Shown: positions 55,433 through 64,000 of the stretch, one piece after another
How the letters are laid out: the number at the start of each line of letters is the position of its first letter
How positions within the stretch are numbered: the first letter of the stretch is position 1
NCBI GenBank assembly: GCA_046160045.1
Contig: JBJXGR010000089.1
Span: 1 to 64,000, forward strand
DNA from: CAZGUX01 sp046160045
GTDB lineage: Bacteria > Acidobacteriota > Terriglobia > Bryobacterales > Bryobacteraceae
DNA length: 64,000 nucleotides
Reading direction: 5' to 3'
Program-made: the position numbers and the translations under genes
Notes under the pieces: model-generated
What the model was told of the DNA's origin: nothing
Databases searched by the model: none
Seen by the model: only the letters and a program-made list of their open reading frames with translations

Positions 55433-55481
55433 GTTGTTGTTCGTCTCCAATTACGCTGTAAACCGGCGGCCTGTTAGCGGC

Positions 55482-55664
55482 TTAGCGAGATGACCCGCCG
55501 GATTGCCCCGATGCCGCCCTGTTGCTCTTGATCGCCTGGTAACGGGCATCCCGAACGATCATCAGCCGCACCTGATCATTGATCTCCAGCCAGTCGCGAA
55601 TGAAGTGACCGGCCTCGACTCTTCCCATGCCTTCGGCTCGCTGGTCTTCGAGAATCGCGATCAC
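55482..55664 (-). CDS. Short uncertain ORF upstream of groES
   Basis: The minus-strand frame gives 60 residues from a GTG at 55664 (MIAILEDQRAEGMGRVEAGH, FIRDWLEINDQVRLMIVRDA). The same frame stays open further upstream without a start codon (e.g. SFRAIAARQDDLERAGTQT before it), so it may be the end of a decayed gene. No family is recognised. The stop is 49 bp before groES, so groES must have its promoter inside or ahead of this ORF. Confidence 0.3.
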   Translation of the reverse strand: MIAILEDQRAEGMGRVEAGHFIRDWLEINDQVRLMIVRDARYQAIKSNRAASGQSGGSSR

Positions 55665-55699
55665 GGTCTGGGTGCCGGCGCGTTCTAAGTCATCCTGTC

Positions 55700-56225
55700 T
55701 GGCTGCGATCGCCCGGAATGATGCGGCACACGGTCGAACTCCGTATTGACCTGGCGCCTGATGCGCTCCCCCCCACTTTACCTGCCGCTCAACGAGACCG
55801 CCGGAACGCGGAGGGGTGCGAGAGCTGCTCCTCCCTCATCTTCCCACACTTCGATGGCGTTAGCCGTCGAGCCGTTCATTTTGTGACTCCGCCTCAACCT
55901 TCGCCTACTACCTGGCGTCGTTTGGCGGGATCTCGGGTCGCTCGAGTGGAATGGGCAAGCCATGTGATGATCATGTTCGTCTCTCTCCTCCTGCACGAGC
56001 AGCGCCACCGTCGTCTGAGCAAAGGTTGATGGCGCAGCTGACTCCGGCTTTTTTCCATTAGCGCGACTTTTTTGGTCATTTGACCAGGGTGTCAGGCGGC
56101 TCCGCGACGGTTCGTGCCAAGACCGTAAGCTCCGTTCACGGTTGCCAGGCTGGCGGAGCTTATGCCTCGGAACCGCGAGCACCGGGCGATGGCGACCCTG
56201 TTGACGAAAGTTCTCAGGGATTATT
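55700..56225. other. Intergenic region between the groES side and the CheB/CheR hybrid
   Basis: I see no recognisable gene in this ~525-bp stretch. On the minus strand a strong AGGAGG (complement of 55987-55992) precedes an ATG at 55974 and a 26-codon ORF (to 55894); it could be a leader peptide, but the evidence is thin. On the plus strand the hybrid gene's start is preceded by AGGGA at ~56216. Confidence 0.3.
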
Positions 56226-59200
56226 ATGAGTGTGCCCCCCGGAGCGGGCGCGCAGACTGGAGGCGGTTGTATGGACGAGACGCAAGAACCCGGCGGCATC
56301 CTCTCGGACAACGGAGGCGCCCGTCTCCCCGTCGTTCCGGTAGTAGGCATCGGCGCCTCGGCGGGCGGATTGGAAGGCTTCAAGCTTCTGCTGGCCGCGT
56401 TGCCCACCGATACCGGCCTGGCTATCGTCTTCATTCAACATCTCGATCAAAAACACCACAGCATGCTGGCCGAGATCCTCGCGCGGGCCACCACGATGCC
56501 GGTCAGCGAAGCAGCCGAGGGCATGCCGGTAGAAGCCAACCATGTCTACGTCATCCCGGCACATGCAGATCTGACCATCGCCGGCGGAGTGTTGAAGCTG
56601 ACCCAGCGCACGCAGACGCCGGGATCGCACCTGCCCATCGACCGCTTCCTGCGATCGGTGGCCGACCATTGCGGAAGCAGGGCGATCGGCGTAGTCCTTT
56701 CCGGCACGGGCTCGGACGGAGCGGCGGGCGTGGAAGCCATCAAAGCCGCGGGCGGGGTGACCTTTGCGCAGAACGCGGCGAGCGCGAAGTTCGCCACCAT
56801 GCCGCAAGCCGCAGTGGCGACCGGCAGCGTGGATTTCGTTCTGCCTCCCGATGGCATTGCCGCTGAACTCGTGAGAATTGGCCAGCACCCCTATCTTGCC
56901 GATGTTCTACACGCGCAACAGGAGCGAACAGCGGCCGGCGGCGAAAAGGGATTCGGCAGTATCCTGGCGATTCTGCACGGGGCCACTGGCATCGACTTTT
57001 CGCTCTACCGCGAGAAAATGATCAGGCGCCGTATCCAGCGGCGCCTGGCCCTGCGCAATATCAGCGGCTTCGCGGAGTACAGTCAGCGGCTGGAGAACGA
57101 TTCCGAGGAACTGGCGGCGCTTCAGCGGGATTTGCTCATCGGCGTCACCAGCTTCTTCCGCGATTCGGCTTCGTTCGAGCGCTTGAAGGAGGTCGCTTTC
57201 CCCTCCATTCTCCAAGGGAGACCCGCGAACGAGGTAATTCGCGTCTGGGTGCCAGGTTGTGCCACGGGGGAAGAGGCCTTCTCGATTGCCATGTCGCTAC
57301 AGGAATGCATGAGCGAAGCGGGCGCCGCGTTTCCTGTGCAGATCTTTGCTTCCGATATCAGCCTGGCGGCAATTGAAAAGGCCCGCGCGGGCAGGTACCC
57401 CGAGAACATCGAGGCGGACCTGACGCATGAGCGCCTCAACCGCTACTTCACAAAAATCGAAGGCGGTTACCAGATCAGCAAGAACCTGCGCGAGGTGTGT
57501 GTCTTTACCAGGCACAACCTGCTCGACGATCCGCCGTTTTCGAAGCTGGACCTGATCAGCTGCCGCAACGTCCTGATCTACCTGGGAAGCGTAAAGGACA
57601 ATATTATCCCCCTGTTCCACTACGCGCTCAGGCCGGCCGGTTTTCTGATGCTCGGCGCATCGGAGGCGACGGCGCCGGGCGACCTGTTTACGGTGGCCGA
57701 CCGGGAGCACCGAATCTATGCCAAGCGGGAAACGGCGAGGAAGCCAACCTTGTTTCACGCGGCCGCCGGAGGGTCACGCTGGGTCGCTGCCGCGGGCAGC
57801 GCCGCCTCCGCGGCGCCGCCTCCCGAATTGTGGGATTCCGTGGACCTGCGAAAAGAGGTCGATCGGATCCTGCTCGAGAAGTACAGCCCGGCCGGTGTGG
57901 TGGTGAACGAGGACCTGAACGTCATCGAAATCCGAGGCAAGGCCAGCCCCTACGTTACGCTGCCCGTGGGTAAGGTGAGCTTCAATCTCATCAAGCTGAT
58001 TCCCCACACCGGGTTGTTCCTGGAAGTCGAGAAGCTGATCCGGCAGGCGCGGAGCAGCGGCGAGCCGGCGCAGAAGGAGCGCATACCTTACGAGGATGAT
58101 GCAAAAGCCGGCGGTGTGAACGTGGAAGTGATGCCGCTCGACTCCAGCCAGAAGCGATCGGTCCTGGTTCTTTTCGAACCGGCGCCCGAAGCGGCCGGGC
58201 GCGGGGCCGAACCGTCCGACGCGCCCGCCGGAGCCGATAGCCGGGACCGCCAGATCTCCAGGCTGCAACAGCAACTCGCCGCAACGAAACAGAGGTTCCT
58301 TTCGGCGATGGAAGATCAACAGTCCTCCAGGGAAGAAAGCCAGAACACGACAGAAGAGGCGCTTTCGGCCAACGAGGAACTGCAAAGCCTCAACGAGGAA
58401 CTGGAGACTGCCAAGGAAGAGCTGCAATCCACCAACGAAGAGCTGATCACGGTCAACGATGAATTGCAGGCCAAAAACGCGGCCCTCGCGCAAGCGCGAG
58501 ACTTCGCGATGTCGATCGTGGAAACCGTCCGCCAGCCATTATTGGTGCTCGACACGGATTTGCGGATCAGGATGGCGAATCGCGCCTTCTACCGGACGTT
58601 TCAAACGTCACCGCTCGAAACCGAGGGACAGACCATCTATTCGCTGTCGCGCGGTAGCTGGGACCTTCCCGGCCTGCGCGATTCGCTCGACTCTCTTCTC
58701 AAGGGCCGCAACTCGTTCCCGGATTTCGAAGTCGATCAGGACTTTCTGGCCGTGGGGCGCAGGAGCCTGGTGGCCGGGGGCTGCCGCATCAATCATCTCA
58801 ACATGATTCTGCTGGCGGTCGACGACATTACCGAGCGCAGAGTGGCTCAGCAGGCCCTGCGCAACAGCGAGGAGCATCTTCGCCAATCACAGAAACTGGA
58901 GGCCGTCGGCAGGCTCGCCGGCGGCATCGCTCACGACTTCAACAACCTGCTCACGACCATCATCGGCTATAGCAACCTGCTCTACGACAAGCTGGCAGGA
59001 GACGAGCCCGCCATCGAGCAGATGCATGAAATCAAGAATGCCGCCGAGAGGGCGGCCTCGCTCACGCAACAACTGCTGGCGTTCAGCCGCCGTCAGGTGC
59101 TTCAACCGAAAGTGCTCGACTTGAACGCCATTGTCGCGGACTTCGCCAGGATGTTGCGCCGTCTGGTGAGCGAGTGGATCAAGGTCTCCGTCGAATGCGA

Positions 59201-60035
59201 GACCGCCCTGTGGCCTGTCAGGGTCGATCCAGGCGAGATCGGCCGCGCGATCATGAACCTTGCGTTGAACGCACGGGACGCGATGCCCGAAGGCGGTACT
59301 CTTTCCCTTCAAACGGCCAACGTGACTCCAGACAGCGCCGATGCCGTGAATCAGGACCTTTCGCCGGGCCGCTACGTGATGCTGGCCGTGCGTGACACCG
59401 GAGTCGGAATCAGCGGGGAGGCGCAGGCACACGTCTTCGAGCCCTTCTACACGACGAAAGAGACAGGCAAAGGAACCGGCCTGGGCCTCGCAACGGTTTT
59501 GGGAATTGTCGAGCAAAGCGGAGGGGTCATCCGGTGCGAGTCGCAACTGGGCGAGGGGACGGCCTTCAAGATCTTCCTGCCGGCAGTCGCCGAGGCGGTG
59601 GACCAGGGATTACGTCTAACCGGAGGCCTGGCATTGGCGCCCAAGGGCACAGAAGTCATTCTGCTCGTGGAAGACGAAGAGATGGTCCGCGTGCTCTCGA
59701 GAAGAATTCTGAACGCCAGCGGGTACCTGGTGTACGAAGCCCGCAACGGAAGGGAAGCTCTGGCCTTTTGCGAAGCCCACGAGGGCGAAATCGATCTGCT
59801 CGTGACCGATGTGGTGATGCCGGAAATCGGTGGACGCGAACTCGCCGAGGGCGCTCTAAAGCTGCGGCCCGGCCTGAAAGTCATGTTCATGTCCGGCCAC
59901 ATGCAGGATGTCGTTCTCAAGGAGGGCGTCCGAAAGGGAACCGCGTTCCTGCAGAAGCCGTTTACCCCCGTTGAGCTTGCGAAGAAAGTGCGCGAGACCC
60001 TGGATTCGGAAGCCAGATTCGCCTGGCAGCCGTAG
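56226..60035 (+). CDS. CheB-CheR-PAS-histidine kinase-receiver hybrid
   Basis: The 1269-residue protein joins five parts. CheB methylesterase (~37-225): GIGASAGGLEG (Ser45), FIQHLDQKHHS, LSGTGSDGAAG. CheR methyltransferase (~240-510): FSLYREKMIRRRIQRRLALR, VWVPGCATGEEAFSIAMSLQ. A coiled coil near residue 700-760 (NEELQSLNEELETAKEELQS). A PAS domain and HisKA with His903 (LAGGIAHDFNNLLTTIIGYS), then HATPase with TGKGTGLGLATVLGIVEQSG. A C-terminal receiver with Asp1195 (LLVTDVVMPEIGG). The CheB half has no receiver of its own. It would be a cytoplasmic signalling protein, not part of a visible chemotaxis cluster. All catalytic residues are present. Confidence 0.93.
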   Translation: MSVPPGAGAQTGGGCMDETQEPGGILSDNGGARLPVVPVVGIGASAGGLEGFKLLLAALPTDTGLAIVFIQHLDQKHHSMLAEILARATTMPVSEAAEGMPVEANHVYVIPAHADLTIAGGVLKLTQRTQTPGSHLPIDRFLRSVADHCGSRAIGVVLSGTGSDGAAGVEAIKAAGGVTFAQNAASAKFATMPQAAVATGSVDFVLPPDGIAAELVRIGQHPYLADVLHAQQERTAAGGEKGFGSILAILHGATGIDFSLYREKMIRRRIQRRLALRNISGFAEYSQRLENDSEELAALQRDLLIGVTSFFRDSASFERLKEVAFPSILQGRPANEVIRVWVPGCATGEEAFSIAMSLQECMSEAGAAFPVQIFASDISLAAIEKARAGRYPENIEADLTHERLNRYFTKIEGGYQISKNLREVCVFTRHNLLDDPPFSKLDLISCRNVLIYLGSVKDNIIPLFHYALRPAGFLMLGASEATAPGDLFTVADREHRIYAKRETARKPTLFHAAAGGSRWVAAAGSAASAAPPPELWDSVDLRKEVDRILLEKYSPAGVVVNEDLNVIEIRGKASPYVTLPVGKVSFNLIKLIPHTGLFLEVEKLIRQARSSGEPAQKERIPYEDDAKAGGVNVEVMPLDSSQKRSVLVLFEPAPEAAGRGAEPSDAPAGADSRDRQISRLQQQLAATKQRFLSAMEDQQSSREESQNTTEEALSANEELQSLNEELETAKEELQSTNEELITVNDELQAKNAALAQARDFAMSIVETVRQPLLVLDTDLRIRMANRAFYRTFQTSPLETEGQTIYSLSRGSWDLPGLRDSLDSLLKGRNSFPDFEVDQDFLAVGRRSLVAGGCRINHLNMILLAVDDITERRVAQQALRNSEEHLRQSQKLEAVGRLAGGIAHDFNNLLTTIIGYSNLLYDKLAGDEPAIEQMHEIKNAAERAASLTQQLLAFSRRQVLQPKVLDLNAIVADFARMLRRLVSEWIKVSVECETALWPVRVDPGEIGRAIMNLALNARDAMPEGGTLSLQTANVTPDSADAVNQDLSPGRYVMLAVRDTGVGISGEAQAHVFEPFYTTKETGKGTGLGLATVLGIVEQSGGVIRCESQLGEGTAFKIFLPAVAEAVDQGLRLTGGLALAPKGTEVILLVEDEEMVRVLSRRILNASGYLVYEARNGREALAFCEAHEGEIDLLVTDVVMPEIGGRELAEGALKLRPGLKVMFMSGHMQDVVLKEGVRKGTAFLQKPFTPVELAKKVRETLDSEARFAWQP

Positions 60036-60132
60036 ACGCGGTTCGCGTCGCGGCGTAGCGATCGCGTGCCCGGTTCCAAAGCGAGAATTCGCTATACGAC
60101 TGCAGCCGCCAGACCACTCCCTGCCAGCCCCG

Positions 60133-61056
60133 TCAGGGGCCGTACGCGGCAACGGGATTGTCGATGAGCAGTTGTTTTGCTTCCGCCGCCGTCAAGCGCG
60201 GCAGGAATCCGGTGTAGAGGAACGAATAGTTCCGGAAGTTGCCGCCGCCGGGCTCGCCAACGTGATACCAGCCCGAGTCCTGGCTGAGCAGGGTGCGATT
60301 CAGCAGTCCGGCTTTGCCCATGTGGCGGATACACTCCAGGTGCCAGTCCGCGCTCTTGTCGCCCAGCCCGTCGAATTCGACCCAAGCCCCGGCGCGCGCG
60401 ACCTTTTCATGAATGGCGTGGTCCTTTTCCCGGTAGGCGTGAACCCAGACAAACTTCGACGTCGCCCCGCCGGCCTTTTGCACGATCTCGACTTCTTCGA
60501 GCGCGGCGATTCCGTTGCCCGTGTGGGACGCGAAAGTCAGGCCGGTTTCCTTGGACGCCAATGCCGCTGCTTCCACGATCTTGCGGTCCAAGTCATCCAG
60601 GGGACCATTGTTGACGCCGATCTTGATGAAGCGGGGTTTTACCCCGTCGACGCCGTTCCGCCATTCCGCCGCCCAGCGTTTGGCGATCTGTGCGGCGGTT
60701 TCGGTTTTGGCGTAGGCGGGCAAGAACTTGTGCTGCCGCGCGGAGTAGAGTCCGGTGTTGGTCCAGATCTCGATGCCGCTCGCGCCGGCCAGGCGTTGGA
60801 GCAGGCGCGGATCGCGGCCCAGGAAATTCGGCGTGCAGTCCAGAAAGCGGCGGCAGCCGAGTGCGGCGATCTCTTTGAGCTTCGGTAAGGCGAGCCGGAA
60901 GACCTCATCGGCGTTGTAGCGTCCGGGCTTGATCGCATCGGCGCCGATGAAATCCACCAGGATATGCTCATGAACCAGAATCGAGCCAGGCAACGCGGCG
61001 GCGCGGGCGATAGCCGCGCTCGCGACACAGCCTGCGAACTCTCTTCGGGTCAGCAT
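60133..61056 (-). CDS. Phosphotriesterase-like amidohydrolase, Tat-exported
   Basis: The 307-residue protein starts MLTRREFAGCVASAAIARAA, a twin-arginine-like signal. The phosphotriesterase fold is indicated by SILVHEHILVDF (His29-x-His31 metal site), the bridging Lys145 in RFIKIGVNNG, FASHTGNG, WVHAY and SQDSGW (late metal Asp). These binuclear metal hydrolases act as lactonases, phosphodiesterases or amidases; the substrate is unknown. It starts within the TrpB2 stop (TGATG), so the two genes are coupled. Confidence 0.87.
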   Translation of the reverse strand: MLTRREFAGCVASAAIARAAALPGSILVHEHILVDFIGADAIKPGRYNADEVFRLALPKLKEIAALGCRRFLDCTPNFLGRDPRLLQRLAGASGIEIWTNTGLYSARQHKFLPAYAKTETAAQIAKRWAAEWRNGVDGVKPRFIKIGVNNGPLDDLDRKIVEAAALASKETGLTFASHTGNGIAALEEVEIVQKAGGATSKFVWVHAYREKDHAIHEKVARAGAWVEFDGLGDKSADWHLECIRHMGKAGLLNRTLLSQDSGWYHVGEPGGGNFRNYSFLYTGFLPRLTAAEAKQLLIDNPVAAYGP

Positions 61057-62417
61057 CAGGCGTTTACCAGCGGCAGCCCGGCCAGAGCCATCGCCACTTC
61101 CTCATCCGGATATTCGTAGTTCCGCAGCTTGCCCGCGGTGTAATCGATGTAGGCCTGCATATCGAAGTGCCCGTGGCCGCAGAGATTGAACAGGATCGTC
61201 CGGCCGACGCCTTCTTCCTTCGCGCGCAGGGCTTCGGCGATGGCGACGGCCACGGCGTGATTCGCTTCCGGCGCCGGGACGATGCCTTCGGCCTGCGCAA
61301 ACTGGACGCCGGCGGCGAACGCTCCGAGTTGCTGCACCGACGTTGCTTCAATCAAGCCCAGATCAAGGACATGGCTGACCAACGGCGCCATCCCGTGATA
61401 CCGGAGTCCGCCGGCGTGAAACCCCGGCGGTACGAAGGTGCTGCCCAGCGTGTACATCTTCACAAGCGGCGTCAGGTGCGCGGTGTCGCCGAAGTCGTAC
61501 GCGAAGCGGCCCTTGGTCAGGCTGGGGCAGGCCGACGGCTCCACCGCCACGATCCGCACCTTGCTCTTGCCTTTCAGGTTTCGGCCGATGTAGGGAAAGG
61601 CGATTCCGGCAAAATTCGAGCCGCCGCCCGTGCAGCCAACCAGCACGTCCGGCTCGTCGCCGGCCATCTCCATTTGCTCGATGGTCTCCAGGCCGATCAC
61701 GGTCTGGTGCAGCAGCACGTGATTCAGGACGCTGCCCAGGGCATAGCGCGTGTCCGAATTCTTGGCCGCCACTTCCACGGCCTCGGAGATCGCGATGCCC
61801 AGCGAACCCGGCGACGTGGGATGCTCCGCCAGCACCGCCCGCCCGGCTTCGGTCTCCGGACTGGGGCTAGCCGAGACGGTCGCCCCGAACGTCTCCATGA
61901 TCGCGCGCCGGTACGGCTTCTGGTCGTAGCTGACCCGCACCATGAACACCTTGCATTCCAGCCCGAAGAAGTTGCACGCCATCGCGAGCGACGAACCCCA
62001 CTGGCCGGCGCCGGTTTCGGTGGCCAGGCGCCGGGTGCCTTCCTTCTTGTTGTAGTAGGCCTGTGCGACGGCGGTGTTCGGTTTGTGCGAGCCCGCCGGG
62101 CTGACGCCTTCGTACTTGTAGTAGATTTTCGCCGGCGTATCGAGCGCTTTCTCCAGACGGCGCGCTCGATACAACGGCGACGGACGCCATTGGCGGTAAA
62201 TGTCTCGCACTTCGCCGGGGATCTCGATCCACGGCTCCATGCTCGCCTCCTGTTCGATGAGGCCCATGGGAAACAGGGGGAGCAGGTCGTCCGGTGTGAC
62301 GGGCTGAAGCGTGCCGGGATGCAGCACGGGAGAGGGCGGCTTCGGCAGGTCCGGCATGATGTTGTACCAGGACTGCGGAATCCTCTCTTCGGGAAGGAGG
62401 AACTTAACAATGGCCAT
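61056..62417 (-). CDS. trpB2: TrpB2-type tryptophan synthase beta-like PLP enzyme
   Basis: The 453-residue protein has the TrpB2 pattern: an extended N-terminus (LPEERIPQSWYNIMPDLPKP), SPLYRARRLEKAL, GSHKPNTAVAQAYY with the PLP Lys112, TETGAGQWGSSLAMACNFFG and GCTGGGSNFAGIAFP for phosphate binding. TrpB2 enzymes differ from TrpB1 in the TrpA-contact region and may make tryptophan or other amino acids from indole or other nucleophiles without TrpA. No trpA is near. It is coupled to the phosphotriesterase-like gene, which is an unusual partner. Confidence 0.93.
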   Translation of the reverse strand: MAIVKFLLPEERIPQSWYNIMPDLPKPPSPVLHPGTLQPVTPDDLLPLFPMGLIEQEASMEPWIEIPGEVRDIYRQWRPSPLYRARRLEKALDTPAKIYYKYEGVSPAGSHKPNTAVAQAYYNKKEGTRRLATETGAGQWGSSLAMACNFFGLECKVFMVRVSYDQKPYRRAIMETFGATVSASPSPETEAGRAVLAEHPTSPGSLGIAISEAVEVAAKNSDTRYALGSVLNHVLLHQTVIGLETIEQMEMAGDEPDVLVGCTGGGSNFAGIAFPYIGRNLKGKSKVRIVAVEPSACPSLTKGRFAYDFGDTAHLTPLVKMYTLGSTFVPPGFHAGGLRYHGMAPLVSHVLDLGLIEATSVQQLGAFAAGVQFAQAEGIVPAPEANHAVAVAIAEALRAKEEGVGRTILFNLCGHGHFDMQAYIDYTAGKLRNYEYPDEEVAMALAGLPLVNA

Positions 62418-62466
62418 GGAAGATATAGGTTATCGCAGTCTGTTGTACCATTGCTCCGAACGGCAT

Positions 62467-64000
62467 ATGGGGCGGATTGCGGCACTCCTGATCGTGGCGA
62501 TGCCGGCTTGGGCGGCGAACGAATTTGCCGCGCGGCTCCTTCCTGTATTGGAAAAGGCCCAATGCCGCATGTGCCACAACGACAACGGCGTCGCCTCCAC
62601 CACGCGGCTGCAGTTTCCCCGTGAGGGCGCGGCCCCGGCGGAAATCGAGCGCTTCGGCGCGCGTCTTCGCCGCTTTGTGGATGCGGCCAATCCAGAACAG
62701 TCCCTCCTCTTTCGCAAGCCGACGAACCGGGTCGCGCATGCAGGCGGCGAGCGGATCAAACAGGGAAGCAGCGACGAGCAGGCATTGAAATCCTGGGTCG
62801 AACACCTGGCCAGTTTGCCGGAATCGGCGGGCGGTGGAGCCGAGACGAATCTCGGCCCGGCCCGAAAAACCCTTCGCCGGCTGACGCACAGCCAGTACAA
62901 TCACACGGTCCGCGATTTGCTGGGCGATGAAACGCGCCCCGCCGACCAGTTTCCCAAGGAAGATTTTGTGCACGGGTTCACCAACCAGGCGGAAGGACAG
63001 AGCCTCTCGCCGCTGCTGGCGGAAGCCTATGCCAAGGCCGCCGAGCGGGTGGCGCGTGCCGCGTTTCGGGGAGGCGATTCCCGCAAGCTGATTCCTTGCG
63101 AGCCGACTCCGGAGTGCCGGGCGCGCTTCGTCCGGGAGTTCGGGCGGCGCGCCTTCCGGCGTCCTCTGGAGCCTCCGGAATCGGCCCGCTACGAAACCCT
63201 GTTCGCGCGCGAATCGGATTTGACGAAGGGCGCGGAATTGGTGATCCAGGCTATGCTGCAATCGCCGCATTTCCTGTTTCACACGCAAACCGGCGGATAT
63301 GGCGTCGCCAACCGGCTCTCCTATTTCCTGTGGGACACGATGCCCGATGAGACCTTGTTCCGGGCGGCGGCCCGAGGAGACCTCGACACGGCCCAGGGGA
63401 TCGAAAAGCAGGTCCGGCGCATGCTCGACGACGACCGCGCCAAAGACGCCCTGGACGAGTTTCTCGCGCAGTGGATTCGCTTCGACCGCTTGCGGAACGC
63501 CATCCGCGACCGGCGCCTGTTTCCCGAGTTCACCAACGAACTGGTGTCGGCGATGACGGAAGAGACCCTGCGTCTGTTCCGATCGCTGGTCTGGCACGAT
63601 GGCAACTTTCTCGAATTCTTTACCGCTCGATACTCGTTCCTCACTCCGGAACTGGCGCGGTTATACGGAGTGCCCGAACCGAAGGACCTGTGGGCGCGCG
63701 TCGAGTTCGGGCCGGATTCCGAGCGGGCGGGCATCTTCGGACAGGGGACCTTCCTCGCCTTGACCAGCAAACCGGCCGACACGTCGCCCACGGAGCGCGG
63801 CTTGTTCATCCGGGAGCATTTCCTATGTCAGGGCGTCCCGCCGCCCCCGCCAGGTGTGAACGCGACGCTGCCGCCGGTGACCGACGAGCGGCCGATGTCC
63901 AACCGGGAGCGGCTGCAGATCCACCTGTCGAATGCGGCCTGTGCGGGGTGTCACACGCTGGTGGATCCCATCGGTTTCGGCTTTGAGAAGTTCGACGCCA
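62467..64000 (+). CDS. DUF1592/DUF1588-type planctomycete cytochrome protein (3' end outside window)
   Basis: The ATG at 62467 begins a signal peptide (MGRIAALLIVAMPAWAANEF) and the frame runs off the right edge after 511 codons; an in-frame ATG at 62416 would add 17 residues. CRMCHND near residue 33 is haem-type (planctomycete cytochrome-like). Then come LRRLTHSQYNHTVRDLLGD (DUF1587-like), ECRARFVREFGRRAFRRPLE (DUF1595), a DUF1592 stretch (RLSYFLWDTMPDETL, FLAQWIRFDRL) and DUF1588, ending in CAGCHTLVDPIGFGFEKFDA with a second CxxCH. Such genes usually precede a DUF1552 gene. It is divergent from trpB2, with a 49-bp gap. Confidence 0.92.
   Translation, partial: MGRIAALLIVAMPAWAANEFAARLLPVLEKAQCRMCHNDNGVASTTRLQFPREGAAPAEIERFGARLRRFVDAANPEQSLLFRKPTNRVAHAGGERIKQGSSDEQALKSWVEHLASLPESAGGGAETNLGPARKTLRRLTHSQYNHTVRDLLGDETRPADQFPKEDFVHGFTNQAEGQSLSPLLAEAYAKAAERVARAAFRGGDSRKLIPCEPTPECRARFVREFGRRAFRRPLEPPESARYETLFARESDLTKGAELVIQAMLQSPHFLFHTQTGGYGVANRLSYFLWDTMPDETLFRAAARGDLDTAQGIEKQVRRMLDDDRAKDALDEFLAQWIRFDRLRNAIRDRRLFPEFTNELVSAMTEETLRLFRSLVWHDGNFLEFFTARYSFLTPELARLYGVPEPKDLWARVEFGPDSERAGIFGQGTFLALTSKPADTSPTERGLFIREHFLCQGVPPPPPGVNATLPPVTDERPMSNRERLQIHLSNAACAGCHTLVDPIGFGFEKFDA

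Noticed and set aside
55433..55500. CIRCE operator ahead of groES
   Set aside because: I looked for TTAGCACTC-N9-GAGTGCTAA on either strand and found nothing close; a short TTAC...GTAA arm is not enough.
55718..56029. Possible gene upstream of the CheB/CheR hybrid
   Set aside because: Short, unrecognised, with no ribosome-binding site; composition is not like the neighbouring genes.

Overview
The window is high-GC DNA with the gene content of a free-living acidobacterium, most likely Bryobacterales (Candidatus Solibacter-like). The reasons are: two long Ser/Thr kinases fused to TolB/WD40-like propellers; the Planctomycete/Acidobacteria-type secreted cytochrome proteins (DUF1549/DUF1553, DUF1501, DUF1592 types); a secreted beta-helix protein whose C-terminus resembles the Solibacter-specific TIGR03437 domain; very large Ig-repeat secreted proteins; and several families of short interspersed palindromic repeats. 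This assignment is by protein-family resemblance only; no 16S gene is present.

Layout. 1-10.2 kb: a kinase-propeller gene running off the left edge, a small hypothetical gene, an exported beta-propeller protein in a tight pair with an S55 (SpoIVB-type) peptidase-like protein, a secreted hypothetical protein, and a second kinase-propeller gene. 10.3-11.0 kb: an MNT/HEPN toxin-antitoxin pair whose HEPN 3' end looks frameshifted. 11.1-17.5 kb: a minus-strand run of a Gfo/Idh/MocA oxidoreductase, a DUF1501 protein, a DUF1549/DUF1553 cytochrome protein and a C45-type acyltransferase/hydrolase. 17.5-26.9 kb: a repeat-rich gap, a GT4 glycosyltransferase, a membrane-embedded spermidine-synthase-like protein, a GT-C-type membrane protein, a decayed secreted-protein gene, prmA, an amidase and a toroid-like hypothetical protein. 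27-33.8 kb: a decayed dctA fragment and a 2155-residue exported protein with six tandem two-domain units of about 807 bp each.

33.9-38.3 kb: a sodium:solute symporter with a DUF3311 partner, a Uma2-type nuclease-like gene, and a pduS-pduT-like pair encoding a microcompartment redox protein and a shell protein, with no other microcompartment genes in view. 38.6-48.3 kb: a type II secretion operon in the order F-G-H-I-J-K-L-M-C-x-D, almost every junction overlapping, with no gspE in the window. 48.5-56 kb: a beta-helix secreted protein, a Tat-exported hypothetical protein, a stack of repeats, two small genes, and groES-groEL (GroEL lacks the usual Gly-Gly-Met tail). 56.2-64 kb: a CheB-CheR-PAS-histidine kinase-receiver hybrid, a TrpB2-like/phosphotriesterase-like pair, and a DUF1592-type cytochrome protein running off the right edge.

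Many products are predicted to be exported (signal peptides, Tat motifs, haem-binding CxxCH), which fits with the type II secretion operon in the same window. The most interesting non-gene signal is a family of short repeats (core CACCGCTCCCT then GTCGCGGCTC) at gene ends. One copy pair encodes the C-terminus of the gene before gspD, one forms a tandem array right up to the gspF start, and one sits directly behind the ancestral stop of the HEPN gene.
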